Made by a program: the position numbers and the translations under genes
Assembly: GCF_041053055.1 (NCBI RefSeq)
Contig: NZ_CP163443.1
Coordinates: 4,695,001-4,759,000 of the forward strand
Origin: Streptomyces sp. R41
Lineage (GTDB): Bacteria > Actinomycetota > Actinomycetes > Streptomycetales > Streptomycetaceae
Direction: 5' to 3'
DNA: 64,000 nucleotides
The notes under the pieces: generated by a model
What the model was told of the DNA's origin: nothing
The model's input: the letters and a program-made list of their open reading frames with translations, nothing else
Database searches by the model: none
Shown: positions 1-8,685 of the stretch, piece by piece
Layout of the letters: every line of letters begins with the position of its first letter
Position numbering within the stretch: the first letter of the stretch is position 1

Positions 1-765
1 GTGCAGCTCCGGGTGCTGGAGCAGCGAGACGATCGCCATCGTCAGAAAGCCCGACGTGGAGATCACGCCCGCGCCGAACATCGTCACCCCCACCGTCGCG
101 AGCATCTCGTCGCTCAGGTGGGCGTACTCCGGGTCCTCGCGCAGGGCCGCCAGTTCGGACATGAGACCGGTCGTCGCCGGGTCGTCCAGGCGGGCGGTCA
201 TGTACGAGATGTCGCGGTCCCAGTTCAGCTTCGCGCCCGTGATCGGGCAGGCCGAGTTCATGAACGCGATGTCCAGGCTGCGCATCAGCCGGGGCGCGTC
301 CGCCTGCGGGATGCCGAGGATGTGACAGTGCATCGCCGCCGAGTACGGGTCGGCGAAGCCGCCGCGCAGTTCCGCGGGAGCGCCCTCGGCCAGCAGCCCG
401 TCGACGAGCTCGGCGGCGTACGAGCGCATCCAGTCCGCCAGACCCTCGCTCTTCGGGTTGAGCGCCTTGAGGACGGCCTTGCGCAGCCCGGCCCCGGTGA
501 TGTTGCCCATGTTGTTGACGACCTCGGGCGGGATTGTCAGGGCGTACTGGCGTGGCACGCCCGGTGCCGAGGTGTCCTTCAGGCTGAAACGGCTGTCCTC
601 CAGGACCTGCTTGCACAGGTCGTACGAGGAGACCAGCCAGGCCTCGTCGCCGGCGATGGTCCGCACCCGCCGAACGGGGGTCGAGGAGCGCAACTCCTCG
701 ACTTCGGTGGGCAGTTGGTCCCCGCGCCAGGAGAACGGGAAGTCGAGCAGGTTCTCAGCGAGCAT
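1..765 (-). CDS. Cytochrome P450 of a cyclodipeptide pathway (partial, C-terminus outside window)
   Basis: The first 255 codons of a P450 are visible, from ATG at 765 running off the left edge; the Cys heme loop is not in the window. Readable marks are the N-terminal family segment (residues about 20-60), a [13 protein letters not shown] B/C region, and an I-helix segment around residue 235 ([11 protein letters not shown]) in place of the usual AGxxT oxygen-activation motif. A strong GGAGGAAGG ribosome site precedes the start, which overlaps the end of the upstream cyclodipeptide synthase by 11 nt, so the two are translationally coupled. By family precedent (P450s next to CDPS genes), the enzyme should oxidise, couple or decorate the diketopiperazine ring. 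The exact reaction cannot be read from this fragment. Confidence 0.85.
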   Translation of the reverse strand, partial: MLAENLLDFPFSWRGDQLPTEVEELRSSTPVRRVRTIAGDEAWLVSSYDLCKQVLEDSRFSLKDTSAPGVPRQYALTIPPEVVNNMGNITGAGLRKAVLKALNPKSEGLADWMRSYAAELVDGLLAEGAPAELRGGFADPYSAAMHCHILGIPQADAPRLMRSLDIAFMNSACPITGAKLNWDRDISYMTARLDDPATTGLMSELAALREDPEYAHLSDEMLATVGVTMFGAGVISTSGFLTMAIVSLLQHPELH

Positions 766-1525
766 CGCCGTCCCCTTCCTCCGACGTGACGACGGGTGTG
801 ACGATCGCGTGGCCCTGGTTGCGGGACGCGCGCAGGCCCGAACCGCGCGCGTACAGCAGCTCGGCCATCGGCAGAAGCTGGTGGTAGCAGTTGAGGGAGG
901 ACGGGACGCCCAGGATGGCGGGCGTGTCCAGGAACAGCGGCGCCTCCGCGCAGACGTACTTCAGACACACCTCGCGCTGACGTTCGGTGCCCTCCCGTCC
1001 GTCAAGGACCTTCGAGGAGAGGTACGCCTCCACGAGGGTGTCGCAGGTCTCGCGGAACTCCCCATCGGCGTCGAGGAGTTCGCGGATGTGGTGGTGGATC
1101 CGTCGGTACGCCGGGTTGTCCGTGAAGTCCGACATGGCGTGGGCGGTGAGTCTCCCGGCACCGGCACCGGTGCCGCCGAAGGCTTCCACCGCCGCGGTCA
1201 CCTTGGCGCGTACGCCCCGCAGATTCTTCACCGCCTTGCGCCGGGCGTCGTCGGCGGTATAGCCCAACGCCTCGTACATCTCGGCGACATGGAGGTCGGT
1301 ATAGACGAAGTCGATCCGGTCGAAGTGCTCGATGCCCCAGCGGGCGAGGTCATTGATCCGGCGGGCGGAGAAGTAGCTGTTCCCCGGCGAGACGCCGATC
1401 ACGGCATGGTCGCCCGCGGCGTGAATGACCTGACAGTGGGGTGTGTAGGGCTGAACTCTGAAGAGGCCGGAAATGATGGGCCCGGGAGTGACGTGCTGGA
1501 TCTCGGGAACTGTCGCAGTCGTCAA
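755..1525 (-). CDS. Cyclodipeptide synthase (CDPS), NYH subfamily
   Basis: 256 aa enzyme that would take two aminoacyl-tRNAs and join the amino acids into a cyclodipeptide. The AlbC-type signature is intact: [10 protein letters not shown] at residues 44-53 with nucleophile Ser46 and Asn49, YVCAEAPLF with Tyr190 and Glu194, and CYHQ with Tyr214-His215. Asn/Tyr/His at the three diagnostic positions places it in the NYH subfamily. No ATG exists near the N-terminus; the TTG at 1525 has AAGGA about 9 nt upstream and is the only reasonable start. The next gene, a P450, overlaps its stop. Substrate pockets cannot be assigned to amino acids by eye. The gene is preceded by about 110 nt of apparently free promoter sequence. 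Confidence 0.93.
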   Translation of the reverse strand: MTTATVPEIQHVTPGPIISGLFRVQPYTPHCQVIHAAGDHAVIGVSPGNSYFSARRINDLARWGIEHFDRIDFVYTDLHVAEMYEALGYTADDARRKAVKNLRGVRAKVTAAVEAFGGTGAGAGRLTAHAMSDFTDNPAYRRIHHHIRELLDADGEFRETCDTLVEAYLSSKVLDGREGTERQREVCLKYVCAEAPLFLDTPAILGVPSSLNCYHQLLPMAELLYARGSGLRASRNQGHAIVTPVVTSEEGDGDAR

Positions 1526-1637
1526 CTGGAGAGTGTCCTTCGCGTCGCTAGTCCCAATGGAGCCTCGTGCTCCTGGTGTGGCGACGACGCCGTGAAGTTA
1601 GCGTTCGGACACGGAGAGTGTCAACGGGGGTCATGGC

Positions 1638-1664
1638 GGTGCCGTGGGGTAGCCCCACGGCACC
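1638..1664. terminator. Intrinsic terminator-type hairpin, 12-bp perfect stem
   Basis: GGTGCCGTGGGG and CCCCACGGCACC flank a TAG loop. It lies just past the stop of the RTX-like gene, which reads toward it, and upstream of the CDPS gene, so it separates the two units. There is no U tract, as is usual in Streptomyces. Confidence 0.7.
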
Positions 1665-1703
1665 TGGCGGGCGCTCCTCGCGCCGGCCCACGCCCCCGGT
1701 GAT

Positions 1704-2570
1704 TCAGTTCTGGTAGACCTTGTCGCTGCCCGGGCCGCCGGAGAGGTAGTCGTTGCCGGCACCCCCGTGCAGCAGGTCGTCGCCGCTGTTGCCGTACAGC
1801 TTGTCGTCGCTGGTGCCGCCGTACAGGGTGTCGTTGCCCCGGCCGCCCTGGAGGAGGTCGGTGCCGGCGTTGCCGTAGATCTTGTCGTTGCCGTCGTCGC
1901 CGTACAGGGCGTTGCCGTAGTCGGTGTACTCGGCGTTGGACTCGCTGATGCCGCCGCGCAGAGTGTCGTTGCCCGCGCCGCCGTGGCAGGTGTAACCGCA
2001 GGAGGTGAGGGTGTCGTTGCCCGCGCCGCCGAACGCGCCCTCGCTGTAGACTCCGCCGCCTCCGGAGAGGTGGTCGTTGCCGTCCTGGCCGTAGAGGACG
2101 TCCACGCCGTGGCCGGTCAGGGTGTCGTTGCCCGCTCCGCCGTAGATGCGCGAGTACCCGCTGTTGTCGGGGTCGACCGTCGCGGTGTCGTCGCCGTCGC
2201 CGAGGTCGACGATCAGGGTGTCGAGATCGGATGCCGAGGTGTTGGGCTCGGTGACCGTGCAGACCGCCTTGGTGTCGTCGCTCGCGTCCGGACGGACACA
2301 GCCGGCACCGAGGGAGATTTTCACGGTGTCGTCGAAGGTGTAGATGTAGTCGGCCAGTTGGGAGTCCGGGTCGGTCGCGCCGAGCGCCCAGGAGATCTTC
2401 AGGTGGTTCGTCTGACCGGCGGCCGCCGTGTAGTAGAGCTTCTGGCCGGTGGAGACCGCCGTCGCGCTCTTGGCGGTCGCGGCGTGCGCCGTCGGGACGG
2501 CGACCGCGGCGCACACGGCGGCGAGCGCCAGGGCCTTCGGCAGGGCGGCGACGGTACGGCGACTGAACAT
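1704..2570 (-). CDS. Secreted RTX-type calcium-binding repeat protein
   Basis: 288 aa. A signal peptide (MFSRRTVAALPKALALAAV... ending in AHA at about residue 30) is followed by about 90 residues without a recognised domain, then many GGxGNDxLxG nonapeptides to the C-terminus (GGAGNDTLTG, GQDGNDHLSG, GDDGNDKIYG, GGRGNDTLYG and others). Such repeats fold into a calcium-loaded beta-roll. No enzymatic domain is joined to them, so the role outside the cell is unknown: a structural, adhesive or calcium-responsive function are all possible. The ATG at 2570 has AGGGG 5 nt upstream and begins the signal peptide; an in-frame start at 2618 would put 16 residues before it and is less likely. Confidence 0.88.
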   Translation of the reverse strand: MFSRRTVAALPKALALAAVCAAVAVPTAHAATAKSATAVSTGQKLYYTAAAGQTNHLKISWALGATDPDSQLADYIYTFDDTVKISLGAGCVRPDASDDTKAVCTVTEPNTSASDLDTLIVDLGDGDDTATVDPDNSGYSRIYGGAGNDTLTGHGVDVLYGQDGNDHLSGGGGVYSEGAFGGAGNDTLTSCGYTCHGGAGNDTLRGGISESNAEYTDYGNALYGDDGNDKIYGNAGTDLLQGGRGNDTLYGGTSDDKLYGNSGDDLLHGGAGNDYLSGGPGSDKVYQN

Positions 2571-2678
2571 GATTACCCCTTGGTGTGTTTCTGCGCGCTC
2601 ATGTGCGCTTTCGGTCACCTCCTTCGACCCTGGTGACCGTGGGGTGGTTGTGACTCCGGTCGGACAACTTGGCTCAAT

Positions 2679-3911
2679 TCAGGGAGAGTTCACTCCGGAT
2701 TGCCTTTCTCTTGGCGCGGACACCTCCGGGTGTTGGCGATCCCGGGCCGCGGCACGGCCACGGAGGAGCGACGGCGCCAGCGCGAGGGTCACGGCGATCG
2801 AGGCGACGGCCATGACCGTCATCGCCGTTCCGGGCGAGGTGAGTTGGGCGACGCCGCCCGCCAACGCGGCGCTCACGCCCTGCATGGTCAGCATGCCCGC
2901 CGTGTGCAGCCCGAGGGCGTGGCCGCTCAGTTCGTCCGGGATCAGGGACACCAGCCGTTCCTGTTGGATCAGGCTCGCGCCGAAGCCGACGGAGGCCACG
3001 GCGACGGCGGCCGCCGCCACGCCGATCCCCGGCCGCAGCGCGAACAGCAGATACGGCGTCGCGAGGAGCAGCAGGAACGGGATGCCCAGGCGGGCGCGCA
3101 CCCGGGGCGGGAGGAAGCGGCCCGTGGTCACGTCCCCCACGAACATCCCGAACGCCGCGAAGGCGAACAGCGCGCCCGCCCGGCTCGGCGCGTACGACAC
3201 GTACAGCGACTCGCAGCCGACGATCAGGCCATTGGGGATCCAGAGCAGCAGGTAGAGGGTGCGGCGCTCGGGCGAGGACCACAGACGCGCGTTCGTGCGC
3301 CAGGTCTCCGCGACGGACGGGCGGCCGGCGGCACGCGGGGCGCGGCGGCTCAGGCCCAGGCGGGCGGTCAGGGCCGACGCCAGATACAGCGCCGCCGCCG
3401 AGAGCAGCGTGACCCGCGGGGACAGCAGCGCCACCAGGACGCCACCGGTCGCGTATCCCGTGATCTGCGCGACGCCGCTCATCATGTTGAAGACCGAACG
3501 CCCCAGCAGATAGCCCTCCTTGGCGAGGATCTCGTTCAGCAGGCCCCACAGGACTCCTCCGCCGAACGACTGGATCAGGCCGAGGAGCAGCAGCAGGACG
3601 AAGATCGTCCAGACCGGGAGACCCGGGGTCGCCATCGCCGCCGTACCGAGCGCGAAGGCGAGCGCGATGCCCATCGTCGTCGCGCGCGGCGGCAGCCGGT
3701 CCGCCGCCGACAGCATGGTCGTCGCGCCCACGACCTGCGCCAGCGATGGTCCGAACATGCTCAGTGCGGAGAGCAGGGGCGAGTCCGTCGCCCGGTACAC
3801 CAGGGTGGCCAGGGCCAGACCGCTCACCGTCGAGGCCGCGGTCTTGAAACAGGAGGACAGGAACAGCGGGGTGAACTCCCGTGTGCGGAAGAGGTCCGAG
3901 TAGCTGCGCAT
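2679..3911 (-). CDS. MFS transporter, probable exporter
   Basis: 410 aa protein with about 10-12 hydrophobic segments and the two-half layout of the major facilitator superfamily (short loop with LVYRATDSPLLSAL, then GLIQSFGGGVLWGLLNEI in the first half). It starts at ATG 3911, divergent from and only 82 nt away from a winged-helix regulator gene. Shared upstream DNA contains a perfect palindrome, so the transporter is likely repressed by that neighbour. Substrate unknown; regulator-exporter pairs of this kind usually deal with toxic small molecules. The first ATG in frame further upstream would run through the regulator gene and was rejected. Confidence 0.9.
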   Translation of the reverse strand: MRSYSDLFRTREFTPLFLSSCFKTAASTVSGLALATLVYRATDSPLLSALSMFGPSLAQVVGATTMLSAADRLPPRATTMGIALAFALGTAAMATPGLPVWTIFVLLLLLGLIQSFGGGVLWGLLNEILAKEGYLLGRSVFNMMSGVAQITGYATGGVLVALLSPRVTLLSAAALYLASALTARLGLSRRAPRAAGRPSVAETWRTNARLWSSPERRTLYLLLWIPNGLIVGCESLYVSYAPSRAGALFAFAAFGMFVGDVTTGRFLPPRVRARLGIPFLLLLATPYLLFALRPGIGVAAAAVAVASVGFGASLIQQERLVSLIPDELSGHALGLHTAGMLTMQGVSAALAGGVAQLTSPGTAMTVMAVASIAVTLALAPSLLRGRAAARDRQHPEVSAPRERQSGVNSP

Positions 3912-3948
3912 GTGCGGAGTCTCGGGGCCCTGCGAGGCGGTCGTTATT

Positions 3949-3968
3949 GTTTCGCGGGGAGGCGAAAC
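3949..3968. promoter_or_regulatory. Palindrome between MFS and winged-helix regulator genes
   Basis: GTTTCGC and GCGAAAC form a perfect 7-bp inverted repeat with a 6-nt spacer (GGGGAG), centred between the two divergent start codons (3911 and 3994). Position and symmetry fit an operator for the adjacent regulator controlling itself and the transporter. Confidence 0.6.
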
Positions 3969-3993
3969 CAAACCAAGGGGAAGGGGGCGGCGC

Positions 3994-4959
3994 ATGGGCT
4001 GGTGGCAGGTCAACGCCGACACCCTCGCCGGAAGCCGCTTCGTCCTGTCGCCGCTCGCCGAGACCTTCGCGAGCCTGAAGGTGCTGCACACAGGGGTCGG
4101 CGCGCATCCCGGGGAGCATGCCTGGCTGCGGGCCCATCTGCCTGCGTACCGGCGGCGGCTGGCCGCCGATCCGGTCACCGCGCTGCTCATCCGTTCCGGG
4201 CTCGGGCGGTCCTGGATCGCCGACTTCCTCACCCCGGCCCCCTACGGCGACGAGACCTTCGAGGACGAGGTCGCCCGGGTACGGGAGGCGTCACCGGACG
4301 ACGCGCGCGCCCACCTCGCCGTCTCCCTCCGCGGGCCGCTCCCCGACCGGCTGGCGGACCGCGACGACCTGCCCGAGCGCGCCGCCGAGCTCCTCACCTA
4401 CGTATGGGACGCGGCCGTACGACCGTACTGGGACCGGCGGCGGCGCATCCTGGAGGCGGATGTGGTCGCCCGTACGGCGCAGCTGAGCCAGGGCGGCTGG
4501 GCGGCGGCGCTGGACGCGCTGCGGCCGGGGACGCGATGGCTCGGCGGGAACCGGCTCCAGGTGAATCTCCAGGAGTATCCGCCGCGTGAGATCTCCGGCG
4601 CCCAGCTCCTCTTCGTGCCCGTCACCCCCAAGGCGGGGTGGGTGTCCTGGGAGGAGCCCCATCGATACGCCGTCGTCTATCCGTGCGCGGGCGCGCTGGC
4701 CGACGTACGCGCCGAAGCGGTGCCGGAGAGTCTCGGCGCGCTCCTCGGAACCGCCCGCGCCGGCGTCCTCGTCCTCCTCGACTCCCCCATGTCCACGAGC
4801 CAGCTGGTCGCCGTGACCGGGCAGGGTCTTGGCTCGGTCGGGCGGCATCTGAAGGTGCTGCTGGACGCGCGGCTGGTGGAGCGGCGGCGGGCCGGGCGGT
4901 CGGTGCTGTACTCGCGGACGGCGGCCGGTGAGGTGCTCGTCACAGCCCAGCGGGACTGA
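3994..4959 (+). CDS. ArsR-like winged-helix transcriptional regulator with long N-terminal domain
   Basis: 321 aa. The C-terminal 70 residues form a winged helix-turn-helix: MSTSQLVAVTGQGLGSVGRHL reads as helices 2-3, followed by a wing with VERRRAGRSVLYSRT. The N-terminal 240 residues match the DUF5937-type domain common before ArsR-like HTHs in Streptomyces. Start at ATG 3994, preceded by AAGGGGGCGG. Divergent to the MFS exporter with a palindrome between them, so it probably represses both until a ligand binds the N-terminal domain. No metal-binding Cys cluster of classical ArsR proteins is seen. Confidence 0.85.
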   Translation: MGWWQVNADTLAGSRFVLSPLAETFASLKVLHTGVGAHPGEHAWLRAHLPAYRRRLAADPVTALLIRSGLGRSWIADFLTPAPYGDETFEDEVARVREASPDDARAHLAVSLRGPLPDRLADRDDLPERAAELLTYVWDAAVRPYWDRRRRILEADVVARTAQLSQGGWAAALDALRPGTRWLGGNRLQVNLQEYPPREISGAQLLFVPVTPKAGWVSWEEPHRYAVVYPCAGALADVRAEAVPESLGALLGTARAGVLVLLDSPMSTSQLVAVTGQGLGSVGRHLKVLLDARLVERRRAGRSVLYSRTAAGEVLVTAQRD

Positions 4960-4993
4960 CGGTCACGTCATCCGCCGGAGTTAGCATCCGCTT

Positions 4994-5494
4994 ATGACTA
5001 CTGACAACTCTGTGCTTGACGTCGAAATCGGGGCCCTCCAGGGTGGTTCCGCCGATCTGGAGCAGTACAAGGGCAAGGCCGTGCTCATCGTGAACGTGGC
5101 CTCCAAGTGCGGACTGACCCCGCAGTACGCGGGCCTCGAGCGCCTCCAGGAGCGCTACGCCGACCAGGGCTTCACCGTGCTCGGCGTGCCCTGCAACCAG
5201 TTCATGGGGCAGGAGCCCGGGACCTCCGAGGAGATCGCCGCGTTCTGCTCGGCGACGTACGGCGTGACCTTCCCGATGACCGAGAAGGTCGAGGTGAACG
5301 GGGACGGGCGGCACGGGCTGTACCAGCGGCTGGTCCAGACCGAGGACGCCGAGGGGCACAGCGGGGACATCCGCTGGAACTTCGAGAAGTTCCTGATCGG
5401 GCGGGACGGCGCGGTCGTCGGCCGCTTCTCGCCGCAGACCGAGCCGGAGTCGGCGGAGGTCGTCGCGGCGGTGGAGAAGCAGCTCGCCGGCTGA
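4994..5494 (+). CDS. Glutathione peroxidase family thiol peroxidase
   Basis: 166 aa, normal for the family. Catalytic residues are in place: Cys39 in ASKCGLTPQY (cysteine, not selenocysteine), Gln69 in CNQF, and Trp128-Asn129 in RWNFEKF. Actinomycetes lack glutathione, so the enzyme probably reduces hydrogen and lipid peroxides with thioredoxin. It lies alone, 35 nt after the upstream regulator stop, with no clear own terminator before the following MerR promoter. Start chosen at the first ATG. Confidence 0.93.
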   Translation: MTTDNSVLDVEIGALQGGSADLEQYKGKAVLIVNVASKCGLTPQYAGLERLQERYADQGFTVLGVPCNQFMGQEPGTSEEIAAFCSATYGVTFPMTEKVEVNGDGRHGLYQRLVQTEDAEGHSGDIRWNFEKFLIGRDGAVVGRFSPQTEPESAEVVAAVEKQLAG

Positions 5495-5505
5495 CACCGA
5501 CTTGA

Positions 5506-5536
5506 TTGACCTTGCCCCTGGGGCAAGGGGGAACGT
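5506..5536 (+). promoter_or_regulatory. MerR-type operator/promoter
   Basis: CCTTGCCCC T GGGGCAAGG (5510-5528) is a perfect 9-bp inverted repeat directly after a TTGACC -35-like hexamer at 5506. A dyad filling a long -35/-10 spacer is the hallmark of MerR-controlled promoters. It precedes the MerR gene, implying autoregulation. The -10 (about 5531-5536) is a poor match. Confidence 0.65.
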
Positions 5537-5581
5537 CCTGTGTCACCGGGCGGAAATCGCCCGGTGACGGAGGATGGGTTC

Positions 5582-6481
5582 GTGCATCAGGAACACGCGC
5601 ATCAGGGACCGGGACCGGAGGCGGCTCGGGGACCGGATCAGGAACTGCTCACGATCGGCGCGTTCGCCGCTCGCGCGCGGCTCTCGCCGAAGGCGCTTCG
5701 GCTGTACGACCGGCTCGGACTGCTCGCTCCGGCACACGTCGACGAGGTCAGCGGCTACCGCTACTACCGCGCCGAGCAGGTCGAACGCGCCCGTCTGGTC
5801 GCCCTGCTGCGCCAGCTCGACATGCCGCTCGCGCGGATCGCGGAGGTGGTCGAGGCGCAGAGCCGTGCCGGCGCCGATCTCCTCGCCGCGTACTGGGCGG
5901 ACGCCGAGGCGCGGTTCGCTTCGCAGCGGACGCTCGCCGAGTACCTCCGTGGACGGCTGTCGGGAAGGAGTTCCGAGATGTACGGGAAGTTCGTGGTCGA
6001 GACGGTGGACGTGCCGGAGCAGGTGGTGCTGACGGAGACGCGGCACACCCTCGCGGATGAGCTGCCGGTCTGGATTCCGGCCTCGCTGGGGCGGCTGGAA
6101 GAGGGCGCGGAGCAGTGCGGCGGGATCACCGGGGCGCCCTTCGTCGTCTACTACGCCGAGGTCAGTACGGAGAGCGACGGGCCGGCGGAGACGTGCGTTC
6201 CCGTCGCCGACGCGGAGGCCGCGCGCGTCTGGGCCGGGAAGCAGGGGCTGCCCTGGCAGGCCAGGGTCCGCGTCGAGCCCGCCCGGCGGCTCGCCCGCAC
6301 CCGTATCACCAAGGCGCAGGTCGCCCACCCCCAGATCCTCGCCGCCTTCGAGGCCGTCGAGGCGTGGATCGCCGAGCAGGGGCTCTCGTACGACGGTCCC
6401 TGTCGCGAGGTGTACTTCGCGGACTGGGACGCGGCGGGGCCCCAGGACGCGGTGTGCGATGTGGCGTTTCCGGTGACGTGA
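5582..6481 (+). CDS. MerR family transcriptional activator with GyrI-like effector domain
   Basis: 299 aa. The MerR HTH lies near residues 20-90 (LLTIGAFAARARLSPKALRLYD and DEVSGYRYY), followed by a dimerisation helix and a C-terminal GyrI/effector-binding domain of about 150 residues (VVYYAEVSTESDG, AWIAEQG, REVYFADW). Such proteins sense small amphipathic or drug-like ligands. I chose GTG 5582 because GGAGG sits 8 nt before it; GTG 5540 is in frame and would add 14 residues, but it would lie at or before the transcription start predicted from the operator. No obvious target gene follows; self-control is the only target visible. Confidence 0.88.
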   Translation: MHQEHAHQGPGPEAARGPDQELLTIGAFAARARLSPKALRLYDRLGLLAPAHVDEVSGYRYYRAEQVERARLVALLRQLDMPLARIAEVVEAQSRAGADLLAAYWADAEARFASQRTLAEYLRGRLSGRSSEMYGKFVVETVDVPEQVVLTETRHTLADELPVWIPASLGRLEEGAEQCGGITGAPFVVYYAEVSTESDGPAETCVPVADAEAARVWAGKQGLPWQARVRVEPARRLARTRITKAQVAHPQILAAFEAVEAWIAEQGLSYDGPCREVYFADWDAAGPQDAVCDVAFPVT

Positions 6482-6498
6482 CTTCTCCGGGGGTGGGG

Positions 6499-6641
6499 TT
6501 TCTTCGCCCCCTCCGCCCCTACCCGTCCCGTACCTGGGGGCTGCGCCCCCAGACCCCCCTAAAAGACTGCGCAGTTCCCCGCGCCCCTGAAAAGGGGCGC
6601 GGGGAACTGCGCGAACGGGGTCTGGGGCGGAGCCCCAGGTA
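6499..6641. repeat. Palindromic Streptomyces intergenic element, copy A
   Basis: Core hairpin 6569-6612: GCGCAGTTCCCCGCGCCCC pairs perfectly with its complement around a short TGAAA loop. Outer arms CCTGGGGGCTGCGCCCCCAGACC and GGTCTGGGGC-GGAGCCCCAGG add a second pairing layer. It lies between convergent genes (MerR and membrane protein), where it can end both transcripts. Related copies are at 32911, 18308 and, as a half, 52097. Confidence 0.8.
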
Positions 6642-6645
6642 CGCG

Positions 6646-8481
6646 TCAGCGCAGCTCCTCCGGGCACGGGGTTCCCCGGGGGAGCTGGTACGGCGCCGAC
6701 AGGCGGTAGGTGCCCGGCTTCGGGGCCAGTAGCTCCGTCCACTTGTCGCCCGCCGCGGTCTCCTCCGTCGGCATCAGGCAACCGTTGAGGTTGTCGTACG
6801 TCTTCGGCGTCCCCTCGGCACGGTCCTTCGACCGCTCCGTCTCCTGCGGCGGCTTCACACTCTTGCCCTCGGCATCGACGATGCTGAGCCACGGGGAGTA
6901 CGGGATGCGGATGAGAATGCGACCCGCCTTCTTGACCTCGAGCGTCAGCTCGCCCTGTTCGGCACGGTCGACGACGGCGTTGGGCTCGGCGAGCTGAACC
7001 GGGTCCGTCACCGCGAAGAGCTGCCAGTTCGCGTCGCCCCAGACCTGGCGCAGGTAGGGCATCCCCCGCTGGACCAGTTCGCGCTCGCGCTCACCACCGT
7101 CGCCGTCCGGTTCGCCCTTCGGCAGCACCACGTAGTGGACGGCCCAGCGCTGCAGCCACTCGTGGTAGTTCGCGGAGTTGAGGGTGTCGTCGTAGAAGAG
7201 CGGGTTGCGCTCCATGTCGGCCTGGCGGTTCCAGCCGCGGGCGAGGTTGACGTACGGGGCCAGGGCGGAGGCCTCGCGGTGGGAGCGAGCCGGGACGACC
7301 TCGACACGGCCCTTCTCGGCGCCCACCACCTGGAGCTGGTTGACGAGCGGGGCCAGCTCGCGCGCCCAGGACGCGGCCGGAGTCGTATGCACGATGTCGT
7401 CGACCGACTTGAAGCCGATCCAGCCGACGAATCCGATGAAGGCGACGACGACGGCGTACCACTTGCGCGTCTTCGGCACGGTGAAGGGCAGGGCCGCCAG
7501 CAGCACGACGCCCGCGAACAGCATCGCCAGCCGTGTGATGTTGGAGCCGATCTGCGAGCTGATCAGCCAGACGCCGAGCACGGAGAGGCCGTACACCGCC
7601 GCCGTGATCCGTACGGTCTTCCACTCCTTGGGGACGAGGACGAAGACCAGGGCGGAGTACAGGAAGGGCAGGATGACCGAGTAGAAGGCCATCGGCTGGG
7701 TGCCGGAGAAGGGGAACATCCAGGCCGACACGGCGACCACGACGGCCGGCGCGATGCCGAGGGCGTACGCGCCGGGGCGGCGCTTCTGCAGGAACAGGGC
7801 CACCGCGACCAGGCCCACGAACAGTCCGGCGACCGGCGACGCGGCGGTCGCCAGCGCGGCGAGCGGCGCCGCGCACAGGGCCTTCGCCCAGCGTTTGTAG
7901 CGCCAGCGGTGGGGCCAGCAGAAGACGACGGCGGCCGCGGCGAGTGCGAACACCATGCCGAGGCCGTAGGTCACCCGGCCCGAGGCGGCGTTGCACAGGA
8001 GCGCGAAGACGCCCGCGAGGGCGGGCCACAGCGGGTTCTTCACCGCCCGGCTGCGGATCAGAATCATCGTCAGCAGACCCGCGGAGATCGTCCCCGCGAT
8101 CATCATCGTCGTACGGACGCCGAGCACCGACATCAGATACGGCGACACCACGCTGTAGGACACCGGGTGCATCCCGCCGTACCAGGCGAGGTTGTAGGCC
8201 GAGTCCGGGTGCCGTCCCACGAACTCCGCCCACGCGTCCTGCGCGGCGAGATCCCCACCGCTGTTCGCGAAGGTGAAGAACCAGACGACGTGGAGGACGC
8301 CGGAGAGGGCGGTGGCGAGGACGACGGGGTGCCGGAGGAAACGGCTCAGGCGGGTGCCGTGCTCCGACTTGGACTCTTCGTCCGGCGCTCTGTCAGGGAT
8401 ACGGGCACGCAGCGGTATTCGCGGGCCTGCTCCTGGGCCCGGATCGGCGTCGTCGGCGTGTGTCGGCTCCGCTGTCGCCAC
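6646..8481 (-). CDS. Large polytopic membrane protein, possible GT-C-like
   Basis: 611 aa with about 12 hydrophobic segments in the first 400 residues, then a soluble C-terminal domain of about 200 residues likely outside the membrane (LNQLQVVGAEKGRV..., PLFYDDTLNSANYHEWL). The first extracytoplasmic loop has acidic residues (GGDLAAQDAWAEFV) followed by a conserved YNLAWYGGMHP, a layout reminiscent of GT-C glycosyltransferases that use lipid-linked sugars. Databases often label such proteins MFS, which the topology does not support. Start GTG 8481 follows GGGAGAG; GTG 8553 is in frame but lacks a site. It is the gene downstream of a D,D-carboxypeptidase, hinting at cell-envelope work. Confidence 0.75.
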   Translation of the reverse strand: MATAEPTHADDADPGPGAGPRIPLRARIPDRAPDEESKSEHGTRLSRFLRHPVVLATALSGVLHVVWFFTFANSGGDLAAQDAWAEFVGRHPDSAYNLAWYGGMHPVSYSVVSPYLMSVLGVRTTMMIAGTISAGLLTMILIRSRAVKNPLWPALAGVFALLCNAASGRVTYGLGMVFALAAAAVVFCWPHRWRYKRWAKALCAAPLAALATAASPVAGLFVGLVAVALFLQKRRPGAYALGIAPAVVVAVSAWMFPFSGTQPMAFYSVILPFLYSALVFVLVPKEWKTVRITAAVYGLSVLGVWLISSQIGSNITRLAMLFAGVVLLAALPFTVPKTRKWYAVVVAFIGFVGWIGFKSVDDIVHTTPAASWARELAPLVNQLQVVGAEKGRVEVVPARSHREASALAPYVNLARGWNRQADMERNPLFYDDTLNSANYHEWLQRWAVHYVVLPKGEPDGDGGERERELVQRGMPYLRQVWGDANWQLFAVTDPVQLAEPNAVVDRAEQGELTLEVKKAGRILIRIPYSPWLSIVDAEGKSVKPPQETERSKDRAEGTPKTYDNLNGCLMPTEETAAGDKWTELLAPKPGTYRLSAPYQLPRGTPCPEELR

Positions 8482-8637
8482 TGCAAGGCTCTCCCGTGTC
8501 CCGTTGTCCGTTCTGCGCCGGGAGCCGCGGCCCACGACCAGCCCCGAGGCCACTCAGCGACGCTAGCACGCACCCCGTCGGGGAGCGCCCGGGTGGGTCT
8601 CCGCCGACGGGGTTCGGTGCGTTGCTTCGTACCCGGC

Positions 8638-8677
8638 GTACGTCACCGGTGCGTGCCGCGGTACGTCACCGGTGCGT
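8638..8677. repeat. 17-bp direct repeat
   Basis: GTACGTCACCGGTGCGT occurs at 8638-8654 and 8661-8677, separated by 6 nt, in the short gap between the carboxypeptidase stop and the next gene. Each copy contains the palindrome CACCGGTG. It could be a tandem binding site for the downstream membrane-protein promoter. Confidence 0.6.
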
Positions 8678-8685
8678 ACGTCCGT

